64,000 bases of DNA from an uncultured Acetobacteraceae bacterium (GCA_903918195.1 CAIXDS010000201.1:53686-117685); one strand, 5' to 3'; counted from the first letter of the stretch, positions 20,737 to 30,384 are shown. Notes: a model not told the origin generated them from the sequence alone. Numbers and translations: made by a program.

Positions 20737-22437
20737 ATGACGACCGCGACAAAACGCTCCGCCACCGAACTCCTGAAGGAGTCGAGCCAGCGGTTGCGCG
20801 GCACGATCGGCACCGAACTCGCCGCCGGTGGCACGCAGGTGAGCGACGCCGCCGAGGCGCTGCTGAAATTCCACGGCACGTATGAGCAATATGACCGCGA
20901 CACCGCCACCGCCCTCAAGACGCAGGGGCTGGAGAAGGAATACAGCTTCATGGTGCGCGTCCGCATGCCCGGCGGGCGGCTGACGGCGGCGCAGTACCTG
21001 GCCCTCGACGCGCTGGCGGACCGCTATGGCAACGCCACGCTGCGGGTAACCACGCGGCAGACCATCCAATTTCACGGTATCGTCAAGGGCAATTTGAAGC
21101 CCGCCATCGCTGCCATCAACGCCACCCTGCTGACCACCCAGAGCACCTGCGGCGACGTGGTGCGCAACGTCACCACCTCCGCCGCGCCACGCCGGGATGC
21201 GGCGCATGCGCGGCTGCTGGCGGATGCCTGCCTGCTCTCCGCCGACCTGCTGCCGCGCAGCCGCGCCTATCACGAGATTTTTCTCGACGCGGCGCCGGAC
21301 GAGACCACCGGCGAGGAGACCGAGCCGCTTTTTGGCCCCACCTACCTGCCGCGCAAATTCAAGATCGGGCTGGCGCTGCCGCAGGACAACACGATCGACG
21401 TGCTCAGCAACGACCTTGGCCTGATCGCGATCTGGGAGGAAGGGGTCCTGCGCGGCTACAATGTGGCCGTCGGCGGCGGAATGGGTATGACGCATAACCG
21501 TCCTGACACCTACCCGCGCCTGGCCAGTCTGGTCGGCTCGGTCGGCCCGGACGAGCTGCGCGCCCTGGCCGAAGCGGTAGTGCGGGTGCAGCGCGACCAT
21601 GGCGGGCGCGCCGACCGCAAGCGGGCGCGGCTGAAATACCTGGTCGACGACCAGGGCCTGCCCTGGGTGCGCGAGGCGATCGGCCGCGAGCTCGGCCACG
21701 CTCTCGCCGATCCGCTGCCGATGCCGGCATTCGAAGTGCCCGACCTGCTCGGCTGGCACGAGCAGGGCGACGGCGGCTGGTGGCTCGGGGTGAAGCTGCC
21801 GGCCGGGCGGATTGCCGATGCCGGCACGGTGCGCCTGCGCACGGCGCTGCGCGAGGTTGTGCAGCGCTACGGCATCGACCCGGTGCTGACGCCGCAGCAG
21901 GATGTGTTGCTGACCAACATCGCGCCGCGCCTGCGCAGCGCCATCACCCGCAAGCTGCGCGCCCATGGCGTGACCATGGCCGGCGAGATCACCCCGCTGG
22001 CGCGCTGGGCCATGGCCTGCGTGGCGCTGCCGACCTGCGGGCTGGCGCTGACCGAGGCCGAACGGGTGCGTGCGCCGCTGGTGGCCGACCTCGAGGCGGT
22101 GCTGCGCCGGCACGGGCTGGAGCGCGAGCGCATCAGCCTGCGCATCACTGGCTGTCCGAACGGCTGCGCGCGCAGCTATGGCGGCGATATCGGCCTGGTC
22201 GGCCGGGTGCCGGGTGCCTATGCGGTGTTCGTCGGCGGCGATTTCGCCGGCACGCGGCTGTCGTTCAAGCTGCTCGAACGGGTGGCGCAGGAGCGCGTGG
22301 TGGCGGTGCTGGAGCCGTTGCTGGCCACCTTCGCGCAGCAGGGCTGGCGGGGCGAGGGATTCGGCGATTTCTGCCACCGGCTCGGGCCGGAGGCAGCGCT
22401 GGCGCTCGTCGAGGGCGTTCAGGCAAGCGCGGCCTGA
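20737..22437 (+). CDS. Siroheme-[4Fe-4S] sulfite/nitrite reductase, CysI-type
   Basis: A 566-aa hemoprotein of the assimilatory sulfite reductase beta-subunit class. The ATG follows GAGGAGA. Both sirohaem half-repeats are present (LRVTTRQTIQFHGIVKGNLK and VLTPQQDVLLTNI). The four cluster ligands are Cys428, Cys434, Cys473 and Cys477, in CVALPTCGLALTEAE and ITGCPNGCARSYGGDIG, with the same spacings as E. coli CysI. It reduces sulfite to sulfide for cysteine synthesis, or possibly nitrite. No flavoprotein partner (CysJ) or APS/PAPS reductase gene is adjacent. SUMT is divergent across a 94-base promoter gap. Confidence 0.94.
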   Translation: MTTATKRSATELLKESSQRLRGTIGTELAAGGTQVSDAAEALLKFHGTYEQYDRDTATALKTQGLEKEYSFMVRVRMPGGRLTAAQYLALDALADRYGNATLRVTTRQTIQFHGIVKGNLKPAIAAINATLLTTQSTCGDVVRNVTTSAAPRRDAAHARLLADACLLSADLLPRSRAYHEIFLDAAPDETTGEETEPLFGPTYLPRKFKIGLALPQDNTIDVLSNDLGLIAIWEEGVLRGYNVAVGGGMGMTHNRPDTYPRLASLVGSVGPDELRALAEAVVRVQRDHGGRADRKRARLKYLVDDQGLPWVREAIGRELGHALADPLPMPAFEVPDLLGWHEQGDGGWWLGVKLPAGRIADAGTVRLRTALREVVQRYGIDPVLTPQQDVLLTNIAPRLRSAITRKLRAHGVTMAGEITPLARWAMACVALPTCGLALTEAERVRAPLVADLEAVLRRHGLERERISLRITGCPNGCARSYGGDIGLVGRVPGAYAVFVGGDFAGTRLSFKLLERVAQERVVAVLEPLLATFAQQGWRGEGFGDFCHRLGPEAALALVEGVQASAA

Positions 22438-22447
22438 GCCAAGGGGC

Positions 22448-24091
22448 TCAGTGCAGCAGCACCGCCGCCTTCTGCAGCGTCACCCACACCCCCCATAGCA
22501 GCGGCAGCAGCACCGGCGCCCAGGCCAGCACAGTGCGGGCGTCCAGCCGGCCACGGTCGATGCCGAACGAGGCTTGCGGCACGGCCACGCCGGCGGTGCG
22601 CCGGTCGATCGCGGCGACTTCCGAGTCCGGCATGAACCACCGGGCGGCGACCGGGCGGATCAGCAGATTGGCGACCAGCCCGGCCGCCAGCATGCCGGCC
22701 AGGATATACAGCGTGCCGTCGTAGATGCGGTCGCGCGGCACACCGGCGGTGATTTCGGCCTCGCGAATGTAGTTGACCACCGTCGGGCCGATGATACCGG
22801 CGGTGGCCCAGGCGGTCAGCAGCCGCCCGTGGATGGCGCCGACAAAACGCGTGCCGAACAAATCGGCCAGATAGGCCGGGATGGTGGCGAAGCCGCCGCC
22901 ATACATCGACAGAATGACGCAGACCATCGCCACGAACAGCGCCCGCTCGCCGGCATGCGCGATCCAGGGTGCGGCGGCGTACATCACGATGCCGAGCAGG
23001 AAGAACATGGTGTAGGTGGTGCGCCGGCCAATCAGGTCCGACAGCGACGCCCAGAAGAACCGCCCGCCGATGTTGAACAGCGACAGCAGCCCGGTGAAGC
23101 CCGCGGCGATCGCCGCGACGGCCCGGCGCTGCCCGTCATCGAGCGCCATGAAGCCGAGATCGGGCCGGCCGATCAGCGCGCCGCCAAACATCTCCTGCAG
23201 CATCGGCGAGGCCATGCCGATGACCCCGATGCCGGCGCTGACGTTCAGGCACAGCACCGCCCAGACCAGCCAGAATTGCGGCGTGCGGTGGGCATCGCGC
23301 AGATGGACGTTGCCGTGCGTCACCATCGCCCGCCGGCCGGGGGCGGGCGGGGACCAGCCGTCCGGGGTCCAGCCGGCGGGCGGCAGCCGGTAGCCGAAGG
23401 CACCGCCCAGCATGAACACCAAATAGCCGAGCGCGAGCACCGCGAAGGTCTGCCACACGCCGACGCTGGCGGGCGAGGCGAAAAAATCCATCAGCCCGGC
23501 GGCCAGCGGCGCACCGATCATGGCGCCGCCGCCGAACCCCATAATGGCCATGCCGGTGGCCATGCCGCGGCGGTCCGGGAACCAGCGGATCAGCGTCGAT
23601 ACCGGCGAGATGTAGCCGAGTCCCAGCCCGATGCCGCCGATCACCCCCGAGCCGAGCCACAGCATCCAGAGCTGGTGGAGATAGACGCCGGCGGCCGAGA
23701 ACAGCAGCCCGCCGCACCAGCACAGCGCCGACACCACGCCGGCGCGGCGCGGCCCGGCGCGCTCCAGCCACAAGCCCCAGAGCGCCGCCGAGCAGCCCAG
23801 TAGCACGAAGAACAGCGTGTACATCCAGCCCAGATCGGCCACCCGCCAGTCGCAGGTGGTGGTGAACAGGGCCGCCCACAGCGACTGTTCCGGGCAGGCG
23901 TGCGGCGTGGTGATGCCGATGGCGCGCGACAGCGGCAGCCAGAACACGCTGAACCCGTACGCCATGCCGATGCAGAGATGGATGGCCAGGGCCGCCGGCG
24001 GCACCAGCCAGCGGTTGAAGCCGGGCCGGGCGATGATCCGCTCGCGGTCGAGCAATCCGGCCGCTCCGGTGCGAGGGGCATCATGGGTCAC
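22448..24091 (-). CDS. OFA-family major facilitator transporter
   Basis: A 547-aa MFS protein of the oxalate/formate antiporter family. The first segment reads HLCIGMAYGFSVFWLPLSRA, and a family-typical insert with two Cys (HACPEQSLWAALFTTTCDWR, about residues 64-83) precedes helix 2. IRWFPDRRGMATGMAIMGFG and GGRFFWASLSDLIGRRTTYT are the two MFS loop motifs. It should move small monocarboxylates or dicarboxylates; the substrate is not readable from sequence. It converges with the reductase gene, 10 bases apart. Confidence 0.9.
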   Translation of the reverse strand: MTHDAPRTGAAGLLDRERIIARPGFNRWLVPPAALAIHLCIGMAYGFSVFWLPLSRAIGITTPHACPEQSLWAALFTTTCDWRVADLGWMYTLFFVLLGCSAALWGLWLERAGPRRAGVVSALCWCGGLLFSAAGVYLHQLWMLWLGSGVIGGIGLGLGYISPVSTLIRWFPDRRGMATGMAIMGFGGGAMIGAPLAAGLMDFFASPASVGVWQTFAVLALGYLVFMLGGAFGYRLPPAGWTPDGWSPPAPGRRAMVTHGNVHLRDAHRTPQFWLVWAVLCLNVSAGIGVIGMASPMLQEMFGGALIGRPDLGFMALDDGQRRAVAAIAAGFTGLLSLFNIGGRFFWASLSDLIGRRTTYTMFFLLGIVMYAAAPWIAHAGERALFVAMVCVILSMYGGGFATIPAYLADLFGTRFVGAIHGRLLTAWATAGIIGPTVVNYIREAEITAGVPRDRIYDGTLYILAGMLAAGLVANLLIRPVAARWFMPDSEVAAIDRRTAGVAVPQASFGIDRGRLDARTVLAWAPVLLPLLWGVWVTLQKAAVLLH

Positions 24092-24221
24092 GTTGGCGTT
24101 CCTCCGCTTGCCACGAATTTACCCGGTTCGGTTGGGCCGCGCAACGGGATCGCGACGCTTGCGCCGGCGGCGACGCGGTGTTATGTTCCTGTTATGTTCT
24201 AGTCAGTCGCGGGGACAGGAA

Positions 24222-24473
24222 ATGAACGATAGACAGCGGATTTCGCGTCGTGCGCGGACCGGGGCGCGCGACGGGCGGGAACTGGCGGTATGGACGCTCG
24301 GCCTGCTCTGCGGCCTTGGCGCCGCGGCGGCAAGCGAGGCATTGCTGCTGCCCTTTGGCCTCGCCCTGGCGCTGGCGGGCAGCCTGCCGCTGGCGGCGCT
24401 CGGGCTGCGCTGGCTGCTGCGGCCGCGGCGGCGTGCGGTGGTGTGGGAGGAGGCGTCCTGGCGCACGCCCTGA
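24222..24473 (+). CDS. Small two-span membrane protein, unknown
   Basis: An 83-aa frame. The N-terminus is Arg-rich (MNDRQRISRRARTGARDGRE) and is followed by two hydrophobic helices, WTLGLLCGLGAAAASEALL and LALALAGSLPLAALGLRWLL, and an Arg-rich tail ending EEASWRTP. The weak ribosome binding site ACAGGAA is close to the ATG. Charge distribution predicts both ends in the cytoplasm. No family was recognised; it could be dispensable. Confidence 0.5.
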   Translation: MNDRQRISRRARTGARDGRELAVWTLGLLCGLGAAAASEALLLPFGLALALAGSLPLAALGLRWLLRPRRRAVVWEEASWRTP

Positions 24474-24566
24474 GGGCGGGAAATTAACCGCTGTGCAAGG
24501 CGGGACCGGCAGAATGGCCCTCCTTGCGGCACAACGCCGCGACGATGCCAACGGCGGAGACAGCAC

Positions 24567-25172
24567 ATGATGGGCCATGCCGCAGCCACGGCGCCGCTCC
24601 CGACCGATGGCACCGATCTGCGCGCGGTGGTGCGCGAGGAGGTGGGCAGCCTGTTCGAAGAACTGCGCCGCTTCATCGACCGCCGCATCGCCGAGCTGAG
24701 CGTCGAAGTACATGGCGCGGTGCAGATGGTCGATTTCAGCGAAACCAACCTGTCCGAGCAGCTCAGCCGCATCCACAACCAGATCGCCAGCGTGGTGGCG
24801 GTACCGGCGATCGCCACCCACAACAGCGGGCTGGAACTGGAAGCGGTGGTACAGGCCACCGAGGCCGCCGCCGATCGCATCCTGGAAGCCGCCGAGGCAA
24901 TCGGCGCGTGGGTGGAAGACGGGCGGCGCGATCCGGCCGGCTTCGAATTGCTCACCGAGAAGGTGAACGCGATTTTCGAGGCGTGTTCGTTCCAGGACCT
25001 CACCGGCCAGCGCATCCGCCGCGCCATTGATCACCTCCAGCGGGTCGAGGGCCTGCTGGAAGACCTGATGCACACCGCGCACGCCCCGGCCGACGCTGCC
25101 GGAGCACCGGCCTCAGAGCCGGCGGGCGGGGTCGATCTCGCCCAACAGGAAATCGACCGCCTGCTGGGCTGA
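24567..25172 (+). CDS. cheZ: CheZ-like protein phosphatase
   Basis: A 201-aa, largely helical protein. The segment CSFQDLTGQRIRRAIDHLQR (140-159) is the CheZ catalytic motif, with Asp144 and Gln148 at the positions that activate water to dephosphorylate CheY-P. A long helical region about residues 85-170 would form the CheZ four-helix bundle. After a Pro/Ala linker, the C-terminus AQQEIDRLLG (192-201) resembles the detached CheY-binding tail of CheZ and the similar N-terminal motif of FliM. No chemotaxis or flagellar genes are near, so its response-regulator partner must lie elsewhere. Confidence 0.85.
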   Translation: MMGHAAATAPLPTDGTDLRAVVREEVGSLFEELRRFIDRRIAELSVEVHGAVQMVDFSETNLSEQLSRIHNQIASVVAVPAIATHNSGLELEAVVQATEAAADRILEAAEAIGAWVEDGRRDPAGFELLTEKVNAIFEACSFQDLTGQRIRRAIDHLQRVEGLLEDLMHTAHAPADAAGAPASEPAGGVDLAQQEIDRLLG

Positions 25173-25178
25173 CCCCGC

Positions 25179-25913
25179 CTATTTCTTCCGCGCCTCGGCC
25201 ACGGCGGCCTGCAGATCCGCCAGGCTGAGCGCGCCCGGTAGCATGTGCCCGCCGATCACGTAGGCCGGCGTCCCCTGGATATCGAGCCTGTGGGCCAGTT
25301 CGAGATTGGCTTCGATGCGTTGTTGCACCGACGGGTCGGTCATGTCCTTTTGCAACCGGTCCCAGTCCAGCCCGGTCTTCGCCGCGGCGGCGCGCAAACT
25401 GTCCTGCGTCACGTCCGGCGGTCCGGACATCACCGCGTCCTTCAGCTTCAGGTAGCCGCCCTGCTTCTGCGCCGCCAGCAGCGCCTTCGCCCCCAGCAGG
25501 CTGCCCGGGCCGAGGATGGGAATATCTTTGTACACGACCCGCAGGTTGCGATCGTGGCCGAGCAATTCAGCCATCACCGGGGTCATGCGCCGGCAGTACG
25601 GGCAGCGTATGTCGAAGAACTCCACCAGGGTCACATCGCCCTGCGGGTTGCCCTCGACCGGGTCGCCCGGGGCATGGGTCAGCGCCTCCCCCAGGCCGGC
25701 AATGGCGGTGCGCGCCGCCGCCTGCTGCAGCCGCGATTCATCCTCCTGCAACGCGGCGATGGCATCGCGCAGGATCGACGGATCGGCTTTCAGGGCGGCG
25801 CGAACCACCTCGACGATTTCCGTCCGTTGCTGGGGTGTGAAGCCCTGCGCCAACGCCGGGGCGGCGGCGAAACCCGCCAGCAGCGCCGCCAGCAGCCATG
25901 TGAATCTGCGCAT
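25179..25913 (-). CDS. DsbA-family periplasmic thiol:disulfide oxidoreductase
   Basis: A 244-aa secreted protein with a signal peptide ending LAQG (about residue 23). An N-terminal helical extension follows (QRTEIVEVVRAALKADPSIL, residues 30-49), like the oligomerisation arm of ScsC/BdbD-type proteins. The thioredoxin-fold active site is CPYC at 104-107 in EFFDIRCPYCRRMTPVM. The cis-Pro loop is GTPAYVIGG (about 214). It would oxidise or isomerise disulfides in exported proteins. It sits downstream of an M48 protease remnant; the M48-DsbA pair is common in related bacteria. Confidence 0.92.
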   Translation of the reverse strand: MRRFTWLLAALLAGFAAAPALAQGFTPQQRTEIVEVVRAALKADPSILRDAIAALQEDESRLQQAAARTAIAGLGEALTHAPGDPVEGNPQGDVTLVEFFDIRCPYCRRMTPVMAELLGHDRNLRVVYKDIPILGPGSLLGAKALLAAQKQGGYLKLKDAVMSGPPDVTQDSLRAAAAKTGLDWDRLQKDMTDPSVQQRIEANLELAHRLDIQGTPAYVIGGHMLPGALSLADLQAAVAEARKK

Positions 25914-25949
25914 TGGGAATCCCTTCAGATCAGGTTTTTCGTTTCGTCA

Positions 25950-26186
25950 CTATTGTTCTGTGCCCGCAGCGCTGCGGGGTCGTCTGGCGATCAACATACG
26001 GTTGCCGGTGCTCACGAACGAGTCTATGGCAGCGTCGTTCAGATGAATGATGCGGACCAGGTTCACGTCCAGGGCCGCCGCGCGGAACAAGGGATTGGCA
26101 TTGGTGCGCAGCAGCGTCTCGGTTTCCGCGTCCTGGATGACGGCCAGGTTTTTGCCGGGCAGGTTCTTCGGGAGGCCCTGCGCGCA
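25950..26186 (-). pseudogene. Truncated M48 (BepA-like) metalloprotease remnant
   Basis: The frame reads CAQGLPKNLPGKNLAVIQDA then ETETLLRTNANPLFRAAALD and VRIIHLNDAAIDSFVSTGNR. This is the conserved N-terminal segment of periplasmic M48 proteases (DAEIE, PLF.AAG, LVNDP..NAFVAGG). It stops after about 65 recognisable residues, before the HEXXH zinc site. The signal peptide is also missing, although CAQG looks like the end of one. The gene has lost its catalytic domain and TPR region by deletion. It overlaps the 5' end of the divergent transpeptidase-like gene. Confidence 0.7.
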
Positions 26187-27717
26187 GGCAGGGCTTGGTA
26201 TCGTGCTCGCGCTGGGCCTGGCAACTGCCGGCTGCTCGACGCTGGATACCGCTGCCAATTCGGTCGGCAACGCCATCACCGGCGGTGGCGGCCCGCCGCC
26301 CGGCACCCCGGGCTATGTGAGCGGCTTCCTGGGCGGGGTTTCGGCCGATGAGCCGCGCGCCGCTTTGGTGGCGCGCGAGGTGCTGTCGGGCGGCGGCACG
26401 GCGGCGGAGGCAGCGGTGGCCGCCGCGTTCATGCTGTCGGTCACGCTGCCGTCCCGCGCCGGGCTTGGCGGCGGCGGCGCCTGCCTGGCCTATGACCCGG
26501 ACAAGGCGAGCGTAAATGGCGGCGTGCCCGAGGCGGTGCTGTTCGTGCCGCCACCGGGCGGCGGCAGTGCCGCCGGCCCCGGCGCGCGGCCGGCGGCGGT
26601 GCCGATGATGGCGCGCGGCCTATACGCGCTGTTCGCCCGCTATGGCCGCCGCCCCTTCGAATCGCTCACCATCTATGCCGAGCAGAGCGCCCGCTTCGGC
26701 ATTCCGGTGAGCCGCGCCCTCGCCCGCGACCTCGCCGTGGTGGCCGGGCCACTGGCCGGCGACCCGCTGGCGCGGGACATCTTCTTCCAGCCCAACGGCC
26801 AGCCGCTCGCCGAGGGCATGACGCTGACGCAGCCCGAACTGGGCGCCACCCTGGCCCAGCTGCGGGTGGCCGGGGTGGGCGACCTGCATGTCGGCGTGCT
26901 CGCGCGCAAGATCGTCGAGGCGTCCGAGCAGGTCGGCGGCGGTCTGACCGCGGCGTCGCTGCGCTACAGCCTGCCGAGCTACGCCCCCGCGCTGGCGATC
27001 GATGTGCCCGGCGGCGACCAGGCCGTGTTCCTGCCGCCGCCGGCCGATGGCGGTCTGGCGGCCGCTGCCGCTTTCCGCGTGCTGATGGCCTCGCCCGGGG
27101 CGCTGCCGGTGGCGCAGGAGCGCGCGATGTCGGTGGCCGCCGCCTGGCGCGCGCAAGGCGGCCAGGGCGATCCGGCCGCCCTGCTGGCCGCTCAGGTACC
27201 GGTCGCATCGCTGCCGCCATTGCCTGCCTCGACCAGTCTGGTCACGCTGGACCGCGACGGCCGGGCGGTGGCCTGCACGTTCAGCATGAACAACCTGTTC
27301 GGCACCGGCCGCATTGCCCCCGGCACCGGCGTTCTGCTGGCCGCCTCGCCGGCCTGGATGCCGCCGCCGCTGCTGTCGGCGGGTCTGGCCTGGAACCCGA
27401 ACATCCACGAATTCCACGCCGCCGTCGCCGCCTCCGGCCAGGAAGGCGCGCCGCTGGCCGCTGCCGACGCGCTGTTGCAGTCGCTGCAGACCGGCAAAAG
27501 AACCGTGTTCAGCGCCGAACCGCCGGGCCAGAATACCCCGCAGATGCTGAATATCGGGCCGCCGGTGGTGCTGAGCAGCGGCGTCGCGATGCGGCCGGTG
27601 CCCGAGCCCGGACGTGCCGATGCCATCAGTTGCGCCGGCTACCTTCCCGGCGATGCGGGCAGTTGCGCCTGGTACACCGATCCGCGCGGCGCGGGGCTCG
27701 CCGTCGGCGGCAATTGA
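26137..27717 (+). CDS. Gamma-glutamyltranspeptidase-like lipoprotein
   Basis: About 526 aa. The N-terminus ends in a lipobox (GLATAGCS, Cys33 if the start is 26137), so an outer-membrane or periplasmic lipoprotein is predicted. The Ggt fold is recognisable: GGTAAEAAVAAAFMLSVTLP, GLGGGGACLAYD, and the C-terminal core DRDGRAVACTFSMNNLFGTG followed by APGTGVLLA. The position of the catalytic N-terminal Thr (family TTH-x-x-VVD) reads STSLVTLD, with Ser365 in place of the nucleophile and no His. It may therefore be a Ser-type or inactive variant. The start is uncertain because the 5' end overlaps a decayed gene; an upstream ATG at 26047 is possible. Its stop overlaps the next start (TGATG). Confidence 0.75.
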   Translation: MTARFLPGRFFGRPCAQAGLGIVLALGLATAGCSTLDTAANSVGNAITGGGGPPPGTPGYVSGFLGGVSADEPRAALVAREVLSGGGTAAEAAVAAAFMLSVTLPSRAGLGGGGACLAYDPDKASVNGGVPEAVLFVPPPGGGSAAGPGARPAAVPMMARGLYALFARYGRRPFESLTIYAEQSARFGIPVSRALARDLAVVAGPLAGDPLARDIFFQPNGQPLAEGMTLTQPELGATLAQLRVAGVGDLHVGVLARKIVEASEQVGGGLTAASLRYSLPSYAPALAIDVPGGDQAVFLPPPADGGLAAAAAFRVLMASPGALPVAQERAMSVAAAWRAQGGQGDPAALLAAQVPVASLPPLPASTSLVTLDRDGRAVACTFSMNNLFGTGRIAPGTGVLLAASPAWMPPPLLSAGLAWNPNIHEFHAAVAASGQEGAPLAAADALLQSLQTGKRTVFSAEPPGQNTPQMLNIGPPVVLSSGVAMRPVPEPGRADAISCAGYLPGDAGSCAWYTDPRGAGLAVGGN

Positions 27718-28877
27718 TGGGGCTGAAGGTCGGGCGCGGCGCCGCGGCGCCGCCGTTCATCGTGATGGATGTCATCACCGCGGCCAATGCGCGCCAGGCC
27801 GCGCTGCCGCCGGGGGCACCCCCGGTCATCCGCATGGAAGTCGGCCAGCCCGGCACCGGCGCCCCGGCCGGCGCGGTCGCCGCCGCCGCCGCGGCGCTGC
27901 GGGCAGGGGCGCCGATGGGCTACACCGAGGCGCTCGGGCTCGCCTCCCTGCGGACGCGGATCGCGCGGCATTATGCGCAGTGGTACGGCGCCGAGGTGCC
28001 AGCCGCACGCATCGCGGTAACGGTTGGCGCGTCCGGCGCGTTTCCGCTCGCGTTCCTGGCCGCCTTCGATCCGGGCGACCGGGTGGCCATGGCGGCGCCG
28101 TTCTATCCCCCGTATGTCAACATCCTCGCCGCCCTCGGCATCCAGCCGGTGATCCTGGAGGCGGGACCGGAGACGCGGTTTCAGCCGGATGTTGCCATGC
28201 TGGAGCTTCTGTCGCCCCGCCCGGACGGGCTGATCGTGGCCAGCCCCTGCAACCCGGCCGGCACCATGCTGCACCCGGACGAGCTGGCCGCCATCGCCGG
28301 CTGGTGCCACGCGAACGGGGTGCGACTGATTTCCGACGAGATTTACCATGGGCTGCACTACGACGCCCCGATCGCAACCGCCGCAGCCTTGAGTCCGAGT
28401 GCCGTGGTGGTCAACAGCTTCTCGAAATATTTTTCCATGACCGGCTGGCGGGTCGGCTGGATGGTGCTGCCCGCCGATCTGGTGCGGCCGGTGGAGTGCC
28501 TGGCGCAGAACATGTTCATCAGCGCCCCGCACATCGCCCAAATCGCCGCCGAGGCGGCGATGGACTGCACCGCCGAGCTGGAGGCGAATGTGGCGCGCTA
28601 CCGGCGCTCGCGCGATCTGCTGCTGCGCGCCCTGCCGGCGGCCGGATTTCCGCATCTGAGCCCGGCCGAAGGGGCGTTCTACCTGTATGCCGACGTGGGC
28701 GACCGGACCAATGACAGCCGCGATTTCTGCGCCCGCATGCTGGCCGAGGCCGGGGTGGCGACGAGTCCCGGGGTGGATTTCGACCGCACCCGCGGGAACC
28801 GCTTTGTCCGCTTTTCCTATTGCGGCCCGGAAGCCGACATGGCGGCGGCAGCCCAGCGCCTGAGCGGGTGGCGCTAA
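27717..28877 (+). CDS. Class I PLP-dependent aminotransferase
   Basis: A 386-aa fold-type I aminotransferase (AspC/AlaT-like). The landmarks are GYTEALGLASLRTRIARHYA, VASPCNPAGTMLHPDELAAI, the PLP-phenol Asp in LISDEIYHGLHYD, the Schiff-base Lys in VVNSFSKYFSMTGWRVGW, and the substrate-carboxylate Arg in RFVRFSYCG. The ATG overlaps the stop of the transpeptidase-like gene, implying translational coupling, so both may act on the same amino-acid pool. The substrate is not determined. Confidence 0.93.
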   Translation: MGLKVGRGAAAPPFIVMDVITAANARQAALPPGAPPVIRMEVGQPGTGAPAGAVAAAAAALRAGAPMGYTEALGLASLRTRIARHYAQWYGAEVPAARIAVTVGASGAFPLAFLAAFDPGDRVAMAAPFYPPYVNILAALGIQPVILEAGPETRFQPDVAMLELLSPRPDGLIVASPCNPAGTMLHPDELAAIAGWCHANGVRLISDEIYHGLHYDAPIATAAALSPSAVVVNSFSKYFSMTGWRVGWMVLPADLVRPVECLAQNMFISAPHIAQIAAEAAMDCTAELEANVARYRRSRDLLLRALPAAGFPHLSPAEGAFYLYADVGDRTNDSRDFCARMLAEAGVATSPGVDFDRTRGNRFVRFSYCGPEADMAAAAQRLSGWR

Positions 28878-28887
28878 CCCAACTCCG

Positions 28888-29676
28888 TCAACTGGCAGCA
28901 ACCGCGCGTTTGGCGATCACCCCGATCAGGTGGCCCCGGTATTCGGCGCTGCCGTGGATGTCGCTGTTGAGGTCGTCCGCTGGCGTGCTGATGCCGTCCA
29001 GGGACTCCGGCGCCCATGCACGCTCCAGCGCCTGCTCGAACGCCGTGTGGCGGAACACGCCGTTCTGGCCGGCGCCGGTCACCGCCACCCGCACCCCCTG
29101 CCCGCCTTTGGCGACGAACACGCCAACCATGGCATAGCGCGAGGCCGGGTTGCGGAACTTCGTGTAGGCCGCCCGCTGTGGCGCCTGGAACGCAACCTCG
29201 GTGATGATCTCGTCCGGCTCCAGCGCGGTGGTGAACAGGCCCTGGAAGAAATCGCCGGCGGCGATCGCCCGCTTGTTGGTGCGGATAGTGGCATCGCTGG
29301 CCAGCGCCACGGCCGGATAGTCGGCGGCCGGGTCGTTGTTGGCGAGGCTGCCGCCAAGGGTGCCGCGGTTGCGCACCTGGATGTCGCCGATGCCGGCGGC
29401 GAGGCAGGCCAGCGCCGGAAACGCCCGTTGCACATCCAGGCTGGCCGCCACCGTGGCATGCGTGGTGGTGGCGCCGATGGTCACCGTGCCGCCGGTCACC
29501 TTGATGCCGGACAGCCCCAGCCCGGCGAGGTCCACCACGATGGCGGGCCGGTTCAGTCGCAGCTTCAGCACGGGAATCAGGGTCTGCCCGCCGGCCAGCG
29601 CCTTCGCATCCGCGCCGCCCAGGGCGTGCACCGCATCGGCCAAGCTGGCGGGCTTGGTGTAGGCGAAATCGTACAT
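28888..29676 (-). CDS. CO dehydrogenase/xanthine oxidase-family FAD (medium) subunit
   Basis: A 262-aa FAD_binding_5 / CO_deh_flav_C protein. It starts at MYDFAYTKPASLADAVHALG. The FAD motifs are LAGGQTLIPVLKLRL (about 28-42) and NRGTLGGSLANNDPAADYP (about 102-120). In this family the subunit passes electrons from iron-sulfur clusters to an acceptor. It lies 69 bases downstream of the small-subunit gene. The molybdenum-binding large subunit expected in such operons is not present here. Confidence 0.93.
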   Translation of the reverse strand: MYDFAYTKPASLADAVHALGGADAKALAGGQTLIPVLKLRLNRPAIVVDLAGLGLSGIKVTGGTVTIGATTTHATVAASLDVQRAFPALACLAAGIGDIQVRNRGTLGGSLANNDPAADYPAVALASDATIRTNKRAIAAGDFFQGLFTTALEPDEIITEVAFQAPQRAAYTKFRNPASRYAMVGVFVAKGGQGVRVAVTGAGQNGVFRHTAFEQALERAWAPESLDGISTPADDLNSDIHGSAEYRGHLIGVIAKRAVAAS

Positions 29677-29745
29677 GGCCTGCTCCTCTCTACCCCGTCG
29701 CCGCACGCGGGCGGTTGGACTGGATGATCGACTCAAGCCGGCCGG

Positions 29746-30243
<498 letters not shown>

Positions 30244-30384
30244 TTTTTTCTCCCATGGCGTTTCGACAGGGCGCGCGGTGCTTTGGCGGAAATGGTCTCA
30301 TTCGCGTTCGATATGGTCAAGCGGCGGGAGGTCGGAAGACGGCGCGCGGTAACGTGCCCCTGCCGTCGGCATCACCCCACCGGG

